DNA of 64,000 nucleotides. Origin: Bolinopsis microptera (Eukaryota; Ctenophora; Tentaculata; Lobata; Bolinopsidae). The notes below the pieces were generated by a model, which did not search any database, was not told where the DNA came from, and saw only the letters and a program-made list of their open reading frames with translations. Shown one piece after another: positions 24,485 through 35,900 of this stretch; position 1 is the stretch's first letter, and every line of letters starts with the position of its first letter. Both the position numbers and the translations under genes were made by a program. The stretch spans positions 20,298,494 through 20,362,493 of the forward strand of contig NC_087082.1 in the NCBI RefSeq assembly GCF_026151205.1, written 5' to 3'.

Positions 24485-24547
24485 CCTCCCTCCCTCCCTC
24501 CCTCCCTCCCTCCCTCCCTCCCTCCCTCCCTCCCTCCCTCCCTCCCT
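24485..24547. repeat. CCCT microsatellite
   Basis: About 16 uninterrupted CCCT units (a pure pyrimidine strand) abut the end of the endonuclease fragment. Confidence 0.95.
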
Positions 24548-25239
24548 CACGCAACCTTACTTTAATGGTATTTGGAGATATATCTCTAGGATAATCTTGG
24601 TTTAAGCTTTTCGATGTGTAAAACATAGATTCGGATGTAGGAACCAAGGCTCCTATTTGTTCTTTTAGAGCTCCACATTTGGAAATTATAAATTTGAGTG
24701 TATCAGTGTAGTTGTTTGGCGTCAGCTAGACTGGCATAAGTGGTCCACACCCGACTAACAGCCAGCCCTCTGATTGGTCAGCGTGACTGCTATTCGATAG
24801 CTTATTGGCCAGATTGCGTGTCACGTGGTACCCTAGAAACGTGTGTTCAAGTTAATTTGCAGTAGAAATTCAACTGGGATGTTCGGTTTATCATTCTTTG
24901 TTACTCCCTGTTGGCATTCTTTAGCGCTAAATGACATCAAGACCTAAAAACCTTAGGTTCTTAACTCGACTCAGGATTGTTGTATCATGTTATTGCTTAA
25001 TTGATTTTCTGATCAATTACCTGGCTTTTCAACTGGTTGCCGGGGTAATTTCATTGGATCCTCCTGCCCGGACAGTAATAATGTCATGTTGCAGGTTTGT
25101 TACAATTAATGATAAAGTCAATTTTGTTTTGAGCCTACCGTGATCTTCATTACATCTGCTACATTGATACCCAGTGTTATAACAGGTAGTAGATAAGCTT
25201 ACTGATTGTTCTACTATAGTAACTTACTTACTACTTGAT
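24548..25239. other. Intergenic, no gene seen
   Basis: No exon supported. It contains the left copy (25075-25106) of a 32-bp direct repeat whose right copy lies at 29032-29063. Confidence 0.5.
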
Positions 25240-26920
25240 TAGGTCTCCTCAATCATTCGAGTGGCCTGCACCAATGAACTCCCGTTTGTGACGTATCATC
25301 TCCCTCCAAAGTTTGCGGTCACTACTCACTAGCCATCTCGCTCGCTCCTTCTAGGTCTATGTCAGTGTTTCCTGTAAACGCTGCAGCATCTTCCAGCAAA
25401 CATTTCCTCCAGTTCTTTCTTGGACGGCCCCTAGATCTTCTCCCATGGACAGGGGTCCAGTTAAGCAGGTACTTAGGAAGCCTAGTGTCTGGCATTCTGG
25501 TGACATGGCCAAACCAACGCAGGCGGTTTGCTCCTATGTACGTCTCTACTGGATTTATCTTTGCACGCTCCAGCACTTCAGTGTTTCTAACCCGATCGAG
25601 CCATCTTATCCTAAGTATTCTCCTCAAGCAACGCTGATGGAACACCTCAAAGCGATGTAGCTGCTTTTTGGTTGTGTTCCAAACCTCACTACCATATAAC
25701 AATATTGTCAAAACCGCTGCCTTATAAATCCTGATCTTTGTATAAGACTGGATGTTGCGGTTTTTCCATATATTACCTAGTTGATTGAAGGCTCCGGAAG
25801 CTTTCTGAATCCTAGCTGACAGCTCACGGTCGATAGTACCGTCGCTGGAAATAATTGTACCTAAGTACGTAAAGTCACTAACTTGCTGCACTGGCGTGTC
25901 TTCAACAGTGATGTTCACTGTGGCTTCTTTCGTGTATGGCCGTCGAGAGGTTGCTTTACCAATGACCATAGCCTCAGTCTTTTTACCATTGATTCTAAGA
26001 CCTCCCTGGGCACCATACATACACAAAAGGTCAGTTGTTTCTTGAAGACCTTCCTCGCTGTTATCCAGTACAGCCATGTCATCTGCATAATCTGTATCTA
26101 ACACAGTGATATCATCAACAAGCGGACTGATAGATCTTTGAAGAACCGCTCCGTGGGACACCACTTTGTTGCTTTCTGTTCTTTCAGCAGCCACATTGAG
26201 GCAGACATTAAAAAGTGGGGGACCCTGAATGTCTCCTTGGCCACTGCCTGAACTTACTTCAAACCATTCTGATAGTTCACCATTGTGTCTAACAGCACTA
26301 ACAGTTCCATTAAAGAATGCCTGTATTATTCGAATGTATTTACATGGCAGGCCATAATGACTGAAAGCTTTCCAAATATAATTCCTGTCGATGGAATCAA
26401 AAGCTGCCTTGAAGTCCACAAAATTTACATACAGGGGGAGATTATATTCAATGCAGTTATGTATAATAGTGCGGAGTGAATAAATCTGATCAATGCATGA
26501 TCTGTTCTTTCTAAACCCACACTGATTGTCTCGTAGCAAACTTTCTAAACCGTCACTCATGCGTTGTAATATGATGATTTGATACAGTTTAGATGCTGTA
26601 GATCGTAGAGTGATCCCCCTATTATTGGAGCAATGAGAGGTATCACCCTTCTTTGGTACAATTATCACGATGCCTTTTAACCAGTCGTCAGGCACTGCTT
26701 CTGAATTCCAAACTTTAGAGAACAATTTCTCCATCCTATCCACAAGACCACTTGCCCCATACTTTAACTGCTCATTAGAGATTTCGTCGATCCCAGCACT
26801 TTTATGGTTCTTCAATTTTTTGAGACAGTTTAAAATCTCAAGTCTAGTGGGGGGACCATCACCATCACCAAGATAAGGAAAGCATGGAACCACTTCAAGA
26901 TGGTCCAGGTCAGACAGATA
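25240..26920 (-). mobile_element. 5'-truncated LINE reverse transcriptase (NNRGIT type)
   Basis: The frame 26893-25322 (523 residues) encodes a non-LTR reverse transcriptase: NHKSAGIDEISNEQLKYG, WLKGIVIIVPKKGD, NNRGITLRSTASKLYQ, QCGFRKNRSCIDQI, FVDFKAAFDSIDR, the catalytic DYADDMAV, and C-terminal ANRLRWFGHVTRMPD and RRSRGRPRKNW. The frame is open upstream of the first ATG to about 26915, where the copy begins abruptly. Near its end a frameshift separates ASEMASE from the expected continuation (SDRKLWREMIRHKREF) to about 25250. Endonuclease and ORF1 are missing. Relatively young copy, but truncated and inactive. The exact clade is not assigned. Confidence 0.88.
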
Positions 26921-26959
26921 GTAACTAGTGACTAGTAACTAATAACTAGTAACTAGTAC

Positions 26960-28855
26960 CTAATAATAATAATAATAATAATAGGATTATGGCCACATGG
27001 CCATCTCGACAAAACTTGAAACCCAACTGCACTCTACGCTATTGCAGTTCGCACAATATTATCAAAAAGAAAAATGTTCCTATCCGGAACATTTAACGAT
27101 TAATTATTTTTAGGACGTTAACATGTAGTTCTGAATTTAACAATCAAGAAACATTGATTCCTCGGTATTTAGCAATCAATGGGTTATTAGACATGAAATG
27201 TGCATATGAATCATGCTCACATGTATTTATTTTTGACATCAAGGTTTCGCTGAGATCCCAGAAGTGACCCTTTGACGATGCTCCACTCGCTATCAGTTCA
27301 TTTTTATAACATTGAAGTCGAGCTTTGAATGCGTCTACTGAACTGGCTTCTTTAACCGAACTTGGTACTTTGTTCCAGTAATTGGCAACACGGTTACTGA
27401 GGACCTGATTTCCTCTTTTATCTTTTAGGATCTTGGTACCGCTACGTGATATCCTGAAAAGATCTTGTCCATAGTCCACTTTACCCGTCGTTATTTTAAA
27501 GGTTTCAATAAGATCACCCCTCATACGGCGCTCCAGTAGTGTTGTTAACTGGAGGATTCTCAGTCTCTCATCGTATGGTAGGATACCAATCCCGTCGATT
27601 ATTCGTGTAAATTCTCTCTGAACGTCTTCTATCTTCTTAATAGTCCTCCAGTTTCCGTGCTCTGCTGGTAGATTCCACACTTGCACAGCGTATTCGATGT
27701 GAGGTCGAACTAGAGTTCTGTAGACATTTAGCATAACAAATTTGTTACGGCAGATCAAACTTCGTTTGATCCAGCCTATAACAGACTTTGCTTTTTTCAC
27801 GGACTTATCTATATGATCACTCCAGTCCAGGTTTCTGGTAGTTAGAACTCCAAGATCCTTTTCTGCCTTCACTTGGGGGAGGCGTTCCCCATTCATGAAG
27901 TACTCGTGCATTGGATTGTTACGCCCAATATGTAGTACCTTACACTTGCCATCCTTCACATTGAATCTTAGGAGCCATTCCTTCTCCCACGCATTGAGTT
28001 TCAGTATATCATCTTGTGCAACACTGTGCTTAGCTGTGCTCGTTACTAGCTTAAGATCGTCCGCAAAGAGTGATACGAAGCTCTCAATTCCATCAGGGAG
28101 ATCATTTATGAAGAGCAGGAAGAGCAGGGGGCCCAGCACGGTTCCTTGAGGGACCCCAGATGTTACAGCAAACACTCTAGAAAATGATGATCCAACCCTG
28201 ACGCGAAATGTTCTTCCTGTTAGAAAGTCTTCCACGACTGCAAGGGTGTTGCCAGATATTCCAAAGGATTGTAATTTTCTCAGCAATCGTTTGTGTGGTA
28301 CAGAATCGAAAGCCTTCTGAAAATCGAGATACAGTATATCAGCTGACCCGTCCTTCTCTAGTATCTCACTGACAATGTCCATACATTCCAGTAGGTTCGA
28401 GACGCAGGATCTTTTTGGTAGGAAACCGTGTTGTTCATTCACAATCATGGGGGATACGTGAGCTAGAATATGGTTCCTTAAAAACCTCTCAAAGATCTTG
28501 GAAAGAACGCACGTTAGGCTAATAGGGCGATAATTGCTGGCTTGGGATTTATCCCCCTTTTTATGCAATGCAGTGACATTTGCCTGCTTCCAGATTTCGG
28601 GAATCTTTCCCTCGTTGTAGCATTTTTGGAACAGTGCTGTGACTGAATCAGCAAACTGTTTGTTTTCGGCTAGTGTTTTCAAAAGCTTGGGGTGTATATC
28701 ATCAGGTCCAACGGACTTCCAGATGTTAACTTTACGAAGTTGATCTTGAACTTCACTTGTATTGAATTTCAGGTCAGGAATCGTCTCCTTTGCGCTGTCT
28801 CCGGGTAGTGGGTCAGGTATTGAGGCCTGATCCTCCTTTACTAATGACTTTTTAG
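26960..28855 (-). mobile_element. 5'-truncated CR1-like LINE reverse transcriptase
   Basis: The open frame runs from about 28855 to a stop at 27144, beginning upstream of the first ATG with VNIWKSVGPDDIHPKLLK. Motifs in order are VTALHKKGDKSQASNYRPIS, EQHGFLPKRSCVSNL, LYLDFQKAFDSVPH, SGVPQGTVLGPLLFLLFIND, the catalytic FADDLK, KDLGVLTTRNLDWSDH, and C-terminal RVANYWNKVPSSV. The 3' side ends near a (TAA)n tract at about 26958-26983, consistent with a microsatellite-type LINE tail. The reverse transcriptase is intact, but everything 5' of it is absent. It lies in tandem with the unrelated copy 25240-26920, on the same strand. Confidence 0.9.
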
Positions 28856-29273
28856 TTTAATTGGAATCAGTTACTGGTTACTTTTTCTATGAATCTACTC
28901 TTGGACTAAAGTTAAACTTAATAAAGTGATTCAGCGGCACATGAAGAAGGTTCGAGAAGAGAAAAGAAATTCCTGGAACGTTGCCAGAAGTCCCCCCATG
29001 GTACGGAGTCCTCCCACCCGGAGGCTTCCCTGTAATAATGTCATGTTGCAGGTTTGTTACAATCGATCGTAACTAATATAATAATATTCTATTAACTTAT
29101 GTTAAACTTAATATCATAACTTAAAATAATTATTGTTCCGGACGGTAGTGATATTGCGGGGTGTAACAAGTTTACAGTTATAACCTCACTTTATTAATAA
29201 TTGTTTGGTGTAATAATTTTTTTGTTAAACTAATGATTGTTTGGTGTATTTCTCTAACCAACATAATGGTCAG

Positions 29274-29991
29274 GTATGTACGGAGACCTCCCTGCTAGCT
29301 CCAGCTCCTACGAGGACCTAATCCTTCTGATAGAGAAACTGAGAGAACTCCTCTGTCCTGGTCTTCCGCTGGACAAGACCAGTTTGTACGAGCTGGAGCT
29401 CTTGTAACATCCCTGGGTGGAAAGTTGGTACGCTAGTCCAGACCATGGAACATCAACGTCCTGCTGTTATTCAAAGCACTGATGTGGCTGGACGGAAATC
29501 CAGCCTCTAAAATTAGACTTGTTCTTCCCGGTATGTGGTGTTTGTGGGAAGAGTGCCGTTAATAAAAAATAATCTTCTTTTCTTGTAGCTTATATAATAT
29601 CCTAATCTTGAACCCGTCTCTGATCCTGATCTAATACTGCAGTAATTATAGTGAGTAAGATAGAAGTAGTTAATACACCTCTCCAAAAACGGTTGACAGG
29701 TCGAGTCGTGGCTAAGTAATGAACGAATGAGAGCTCATTTTTGTCACGTGACAGCACTACTATAAAATATCCCTTATTATATATTCTCTACTCTGTAATC
29801 ACCCTCCCCCCTCAGATATTCAAGAAGAGGAAGGAGAGAAGGAGGAACCACACAAAGGAATGTACAACGTGGCAGGAGGAGACCTCATCACCCAAATCTA
29901 CGCCGCCTCCGGGCAACTACTGGACCTCACCTACCGGGCTGGCCGGCTCTATCATACCTCACCTACCGGGCTAAAACACGGGTCCTCATAG
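29274..29991 (+). pseudogene. Possible protein-kinase C-lobe remnant plus downstream exon
   Basis: After an AG at 29272-29273 the frame reads MYGDLPASSSSYEDLI, then CPGLPLDKTSLYELELL, stop TAA at 29405-29407, then HPWVESWY. This resembles the end of a Ser/Thr kinase (a YGDLPF-type helix, then RPSLEEL and HPWV) with a stop in place of the residue before HPWV. A second exon-like segment, 29816-29991, follows a strong polypyrimidine-CAG acceptor and encodes IQEEEGEKEEPHKGMYNVAG to a stop. Kinase similarity is by eye only, and no upstream kinase exons were found. Could equally be a chance ORF pair. Confidence 0.35.
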
Positions 29992-31637
29992 TGATATGAC
30001 TTTGATTTCGAATAGACTGATATTTATTGACATTTTTGGTTAGGTTCATGGTTAGGACATTGGACAGTTGTTATTTTTTACTTAGTTTGGTAATGTTATA
30101 ATAATCTTGATGTCAACTGTTTTATATTGTAAATATTCTGTTATTCTAACAGCACCGTTATAAAGTGTTTTAATCCTTCAAACATATGTAGCTGATAGTG
30201 ATATAATAACATATTGTAAAATTATTGAAATGTGACGTGCTCTGGTATATAATATATCGACTATTATAATGGTAGAATCTAGGTAGAATCTAGGTACGGT
30301 AGATAAGAATCTGGTACAATGTAGAATTTTTATCTATTTAACAGTTGGAGGCACGTTTGTCGTTTAAGAGGCAAATCGATCTCAATTTCAATTGCCCTTT
30401 CATAAATATCATCGTTGATAAACAGAGCTACAAATCTAAACAATTGTGAGATTTATCCTTGGCCGTGTAACAACTTCAAATTGTGGTATCTTTTCGCGAT
30501 GCAAAACTGAAAACAAACCTTAAATCAAAATGAAATTGAATCAAACAAACCTTAAATGAAATTGAATCAAAACTTGCAGGAATAATGTTATTGCAATGTT
30601 ATTGATAATTCGTGAATTCGTGCAACCTTATATAGTGCCTATAATTCAATTAGCTAATTACAGGCCATGCGTTTCATAAACATGGCCCATTTCGGTCACA
30701 AGTCGGAGCTTAGATTGAGTTTATTGCACGCGCGGTGGACAAATTGTGTAAAAACAACTATGGTGTCACAAATAATGCGCGCTATAGAGGTGACCAATGA
30801 AATCACGGCATTAAAAACACGTGATAGCGCGCTGGCGAGTGAATTAGTAAAATCCCGCTAGATTGGCGGAATGCGCTACTGTGCAGTGTGCCGCGCCGAG
30901 CTGCGATGAATTGACATCGTCAATTAAAATCGTATTATGCAGCGGCCCGGCCTGCCAAATATTATGGTTTTAATTTTCAATGATCTCTTGTATATCATAT
31001 TCGTTACGCGCGTTGCGTTACCAATACAAGTAACAAGGAAATCCTGAAATAATAACTTTTAAATACTACTATAATGTGCCATGCAGCTAATTTTAATTTG
31101 ACCTTGCTTGCTAGATTTACCATTTACTGCTCGCTTCTCTCGCCTAATAGCTTGAAAAGAGCGCCGCGCACAGGGATTGGCTTGCCTGTTCACAATATGC
31201 TATGCCAGGTATGTAATTTTCAATCCAGTTATATCATGTTTATCATTTCCGATAATGTGCCAACAAAATTATGTTTCGACAATATTTTTTGTTATATTTA
31301 TTTTTGTCCTATTTTGGACCAGAAAAATTGTTTTGCAATTTTAATCTAGGTTACTTGTTTTATGGTTTATTCTGTAATCTGCAAGATCTCTAGACCACTT
31401 TTAATATATTTTATGGTTAAAAATACGTCCAGAGAAGTGTTTTAGGGATCCTAGTATATTGAGCAGAAAATTTCAGCATGGCTTTTTACTAAAACCCAAT
31501 ATCAAATAACGGAGTAGTTCGCTGTTTATTAGTCTCATGATTGAAATACTGATATATCTGGATATTATCCGGTTGGAAGAGACAAGGACAAGTGAAACAA
31601 GGAAGTTAGGAGTAATAAGGGCAAATTTTCGGCGTCA
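29992..31637. other. Intergenic, no gene seen
   Basis: AT-rich; about 30750-30900 is an inverted relative of a repeat near 22860-23060. No exon supported. Confidence 0.5.
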
Positions 31638-31951
31638 ACGCCATCTTCAGGCTAAAATTGTTATAAATGTTAGTATATAATAAATGCTTCTATACTAGTT
31701 AAAATGCTAAATTAAAATTACACACACTGAATACAGGTTACATCAAATGGTATTGTACATTACATTGAAAATAGTGATGTACACACGTTTTACACTCAGA
31801 GTGTAAAACGTGTGTAATCATATCGTTCACCAAAACCCCTGTATTCAGTGTGTGTAATTTTAATTTAGCATTTTAACTAGTATAGAAGCATTTATTATAT
31901 ACTAACATTTATAACAATTTTAGCCTGAAGATGGCGTGAACGATATGATTA
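31638..31951. repeat. Nested inverted repeats at the LINE 5' junction
   Basis: Arms of about 100 bp, 31638-31737 and 31839-31937, are near-perfect reverse complements (ending CGCCATCTTCAGGCTAAAAT / ATTTTAGCCTGAAGATGGCG). Between them lies a 16-bp-arm hairpin (31781-31796 with 31800-31815; ACACACGTTTTACACT). A third pair, TAATCATATCGTTCAC at 31815-31830 and its complement at 31936-31951, brackets the right arm. Confidence 0.9.
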
Positions 31952-32963
31952 CCCTGGGGCAAAAGCTGCTAAGCCCATATCAGAAGACCTGCCTGAAGTT
32001 CTTGCTGAACTTGCCTCAAGGATAAAGAAGCTTTGCCCTGAAACAGTTATTAATCAATGCCTGATCAACCGGTACAATGATGAGAGCAGTTTTCTCCCTA
32101 AACACTCGGATAACGAGAACTCGCTTGTGCATGATAGTTCGATTTTCACTGTATCGTTAGGAAGCCAGTGTTCAGTTAAGTTCTCAATGAAAGGATCAGA
32201 AAGTGGGGAAGTCATTGAGACAATAGAGGGACGCAGTCTATATATCATGAGCAAGCAGTCTCAGTTCCTCTGGGACCACAGAATAGATAAGAGCAGTGAA
32301 AGGAGGGACGTGAGATTCAGTATAACGTTCCGCTACGTGAGCAGCAGTAGCAATGCAACATTGATTATTGGTGACTCAAATACCCGGTTCCTCCGATTTG
32401 GTGCTGGAAAAGGGACATTCGGTCACAAACTGCCTGGAAAAAGACTTGAATGCTTCACAATAGATCAGTTTGACCCTGCCCTTTGTGTAGGATATAAGAA
32501 TGTTGTAGTACACTGTGGTGTAAATAATATTAAGAGGGGAGGGGGTGATGTTAAACACTGGGCTAATGAGCTGACGAAGAATCTCACGAATATTTGTGAA
32601 ATTTGTCCTTACTCTAAAGTTATAGTTTCACCAATCCTACCAACTAGGTCCTCCTGGCTAAATGAGAGAGCCATGGAGTTTAACAGTATATTGTTTGGGT
32701 ACTGTAATACCAACGCTAGAATAGGAAATTTAGATTTTGATAGTTTTGTCGATGAGGAGGGTCTACTGAACAAACAGTTTTGTAGGTACAAGAAGCCGGA
32801 TGACCCAATCCATCTGGGGTCAAGCGGTATCTTCAAACTCTCCCGGGCAATTGCCCATAAGATTCTAGGTAGCCCCGTTGATGGGAGGTTGTTCAGTGAT
32901 GTTACCAAGGCCCAAAATAGATTTTCCCCACGTTCTCGTAGATCTGTAATCCAGTCATGGTAG
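31929..32963 (+). CDS. LINE ORF1: AlkB-like 2OG-Fe(II) dioxygenase fused to SGNH esterase
   Basis: Open for 344 codons from 31929; no ATG at the very start, so the true 5' end is lost. Codons 1-140 read as an AlkB domain: YDYPGAKAAKPISEDLP, CLINRYNDESSFLPKHSD with the iron ligands H59-x-D61, IFTVSLG, LYIMSKQSQFLWDHRI with H117, and R129-x5-R135 (RFSITFR), the 2-oxoglutarate pair at the family's spacing. From codon 145 an SGNH/GDSL domain follows: LIIGDS with Ser150, VVVHCGVNN, and D292-x-x-H295 near the end. CR1-type LINE ORF1s are known to carry an esterase. An AlkB domain, an oxidative demethylase of nucleic acids, is not what I know from this family. Every catalytic residue expected for both folds is visible; activity is inferred. 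Confidence 0.82.
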   Translation, partial: RWRERYDYPGAKAAKPISEDLPEVLAELASRIKKLCPETVINQCLINRYNDESSFLPKHSDNENSLVHDSSIFTVSLGSQCSVKFSMKGSESGEVIETIEGRSLYIMSKQSQFLWDHRIDKSSERRDVRFSITFRYVSSSSNATLIIGDSNTRFLRFGAGKGTFGHKLPGKRLECFTIDQFDPALCVGYKNVVVHCGVNNIKRGGGDVKHWANELTKNLTNICEICPYSKVIVSPILPTRSSWLNERAMEFNSILFGYCNTNARIGNLDFDSFVDEEGLLNKQFCRYKKPDDPIHLGSSGIFKLSRAIAHKILGSPVDGRLFSDVTKAQNRFSPRSRRSVIQSW

Positions 32964-35900
32964 TCAAACTGATGTGCGAAATCTGCTGCTGTTGCGATAG
33001 ACCTGTGCGTGCTGGACATCCATTTTTGATTTGTCAGATGTGTGACAAAATAATGCACAAAAAATGTAAAACTGATGATAACATAACCAAATTTCGAGAT
33101 GCAACATACTGCAAAATATGCACTGATGCCAATGATATTGTACGGTACAACCCTTTCTACCAAGCTCCACACTTTGCAAACAATGGCCTCATTGATGATG
33201 AGCCAGTTAATTATATTGAATCTATCTACAATAGCTCAAAGATTCTTGAAAATTGCAAAACATTCTCCATAACTGAGTTGAATGCTACCGTCCTACCTAA
33301 AAATTCAGCTAAATATTTGTCCAAATTATTCCTAAATATTGATGGAAATGCATCAAACTTTGACAACTTTGCAGTTGAGCTGTCTTGTATCGACCACAAA
33401 TTCTCTGTTATCGGTCTTGCAGAAACAAATACTAATCCCGAAAATGGAACTCTGTATCAGCTTAACGAATACTCCTCCTGTTACCAATCACGTTATTTTT
33501 GTCAAAAGAAAAACCAGTTCAAGAGTAAAGGATCAGGAGTGTGTCTTTACCTGCACAACTCCTTTAACTTTAACAAAATCCCTGGCTTATCTCTCTGTAA
33601 TGAACACATAGAATCACTGTTCGTATCCATCACTAGCTTGCAAGACCCAACTGTTGTAGGGGTTATATACCGTCCCCCAAACGCATCACTCGAACTGTTC
33701 AACGAAGCATATGAATGTATTCTCTCAAAACTGAATGGCAAAAAAGTATATATTCTTGGTGATTTCAATATAAACATGTTGAAGGACCCATCTCCATCAG
33801 AGGACAAATTCCAAGAAATAATATTCAACAACGGCTTCATACCAACCATATCAGTACCAACTCACCAAATGCCTGGCTGTTCCAGGACCTGTATTGACAA
33901 TATCCATACCAATGTAGTAGATCAAACCCTTATTTCTGGTGTGATATCTGACAAGATCTCCCACCATCACCCTATATTCACTCTTATTGAACTTTCCCCT
34001 GACTCTGTGCCAACACCTGATTCATCAGACAAAATTACTATACACTACGACTACAGTAATGCTAACTTAGAAAAGCTCTGTCTTGAAATAGAAAACGATG
34101 TAGATAGGTTCCACCACAGCTGTAACACATTTGATTCCTTCATGCAGTTATTTCAAGAAAAGATAGATTTGTCTTGCAAACTTCTAACTCCTAGAACCAC
34201 TAAACGTAACAGCATAACCAACCCTTGGATTACCCAGGGCCTAATTAATTCCATCGATAAGAAAGCTAGGTTGTATTTCGAATGGAAGAAGACTTGTACA
34301 TTAAAACTACCTGACGGTGACCCAAACAAGCACATCTACTACAAGGAATTCGACAAGTTTCTCAAAAGGTCAATAAATATGGCAAAGGCTATGTGCTATA
34401 CTCAAAAATTCGAGAAGTACAGCATGAATTCGAAAAAGACTTGGGAAGTTATAAATGAACTCCGTGGTAAAAATTTGTCTAGATGTAAGGACGATTTTGT
34501 CATAGATGGTCAGAGAGTTACTTGCAGACGAATAATTGCTAACAAATTTTGTGAATATTTTACATCTCTTGCAAGTAATCTCAATAAAAATGTACTGTCA
34601 AACAATAGTATTTCTCTGGAACCAGTAGAATCATTTGCTCAGTTCATGTCTAATTCAGTATCTGACTCCATATACCTAGAAGAAACTAATGAAGACGAGA
34701 TTGTCGAGGTCATCAGAGATTTTCAAAATGGCAAGGCGAGTGACATACCTATAATCGTTGTAAAAAAATCGGCAAAGCTCATTGCTGGTACCTTGGCCAG
34801 GCTTTACAACACATGTATACAAAGTGGTACATTCCCAAGTATATTTAAAACTGGTAAAGTTATTCCTATTTACAAGAAAGACAATAAGGAATGCATTGAA
34901 AATTATCGGCCTGTATCAATATTACCTTTATTTGGAAAAATCTTTGAGAAGATCATTTACAAACGCCTTTATAATTTCTTCACATCTAAAGGTGTACTAA
35001 CAGACTCACAGTTTGGATTTAGAAAAGGCCATTCTACCACTCATGCTCTACACAAATCTATAGACTCCGTTACAAAGTCTCTGGCTAGCAATAAACATGT
35101 ATTGGGCATATTCATTGACTTGAGCAAAGCCTTTGACACCCTTGATCACAATATTCTTCTAAGCAAGTTAAATTCCTACGGTATTAGGGGTTCAGCACTT
35201 ACCTTACTTAAAAGCTATTTGACTAACAGAAAGCAGTATGTTATGTATAACGATGTACCATCAGTAACAATGGACGTGAAATTTGGAGTACCACAAGGGT
35301 CAATTCTTGGGCCACTACTCTTCCTACTGTATATGAACGATATAGTAAACTGTTTTTCAGACAGTGAGGTGAAATTTGTACTTTATGCTGATGACACTAA
35401 TATCTTCATATCAGGACCATCTAGAGAAGCAACATATAAAAAAGCCAACTTAGTACTTAAACATGTCTCGATTTACATGAAATGTAATCTACTTCATATC
35501 AACATGTCCAAATGCTGCTACATACATTTTAAACCTGCCTCTGAATATGATGACACCTGTGCGCGGACTAGACCATTTGCTAACCTGCTAGATGAATCTA
35601 GATCAATATTCATCGATGGTAAGGTTATCACTAAAGTCAAGGATACCAAATTCTTAGGTGTTGTTATAGATAGTAAGCTAAACTGGACTGCCCACATGCA
35701 CTACATCCGTAAAAAACTGAGGTCCATGACTGGTGCAATCTGTAGAATCCGGCACTCTATACCTGCTGAACTATACTTGAAAATATATAATGCTCTTTTT
35801 GAATCACATCTCAGTTATGGTATAAGTGTTTGGGGTGTTGTCATCAAGGAACGGTCCAATGACAGTCTTTTTATCACTCAGAAGCACTGTATAAGGATCC

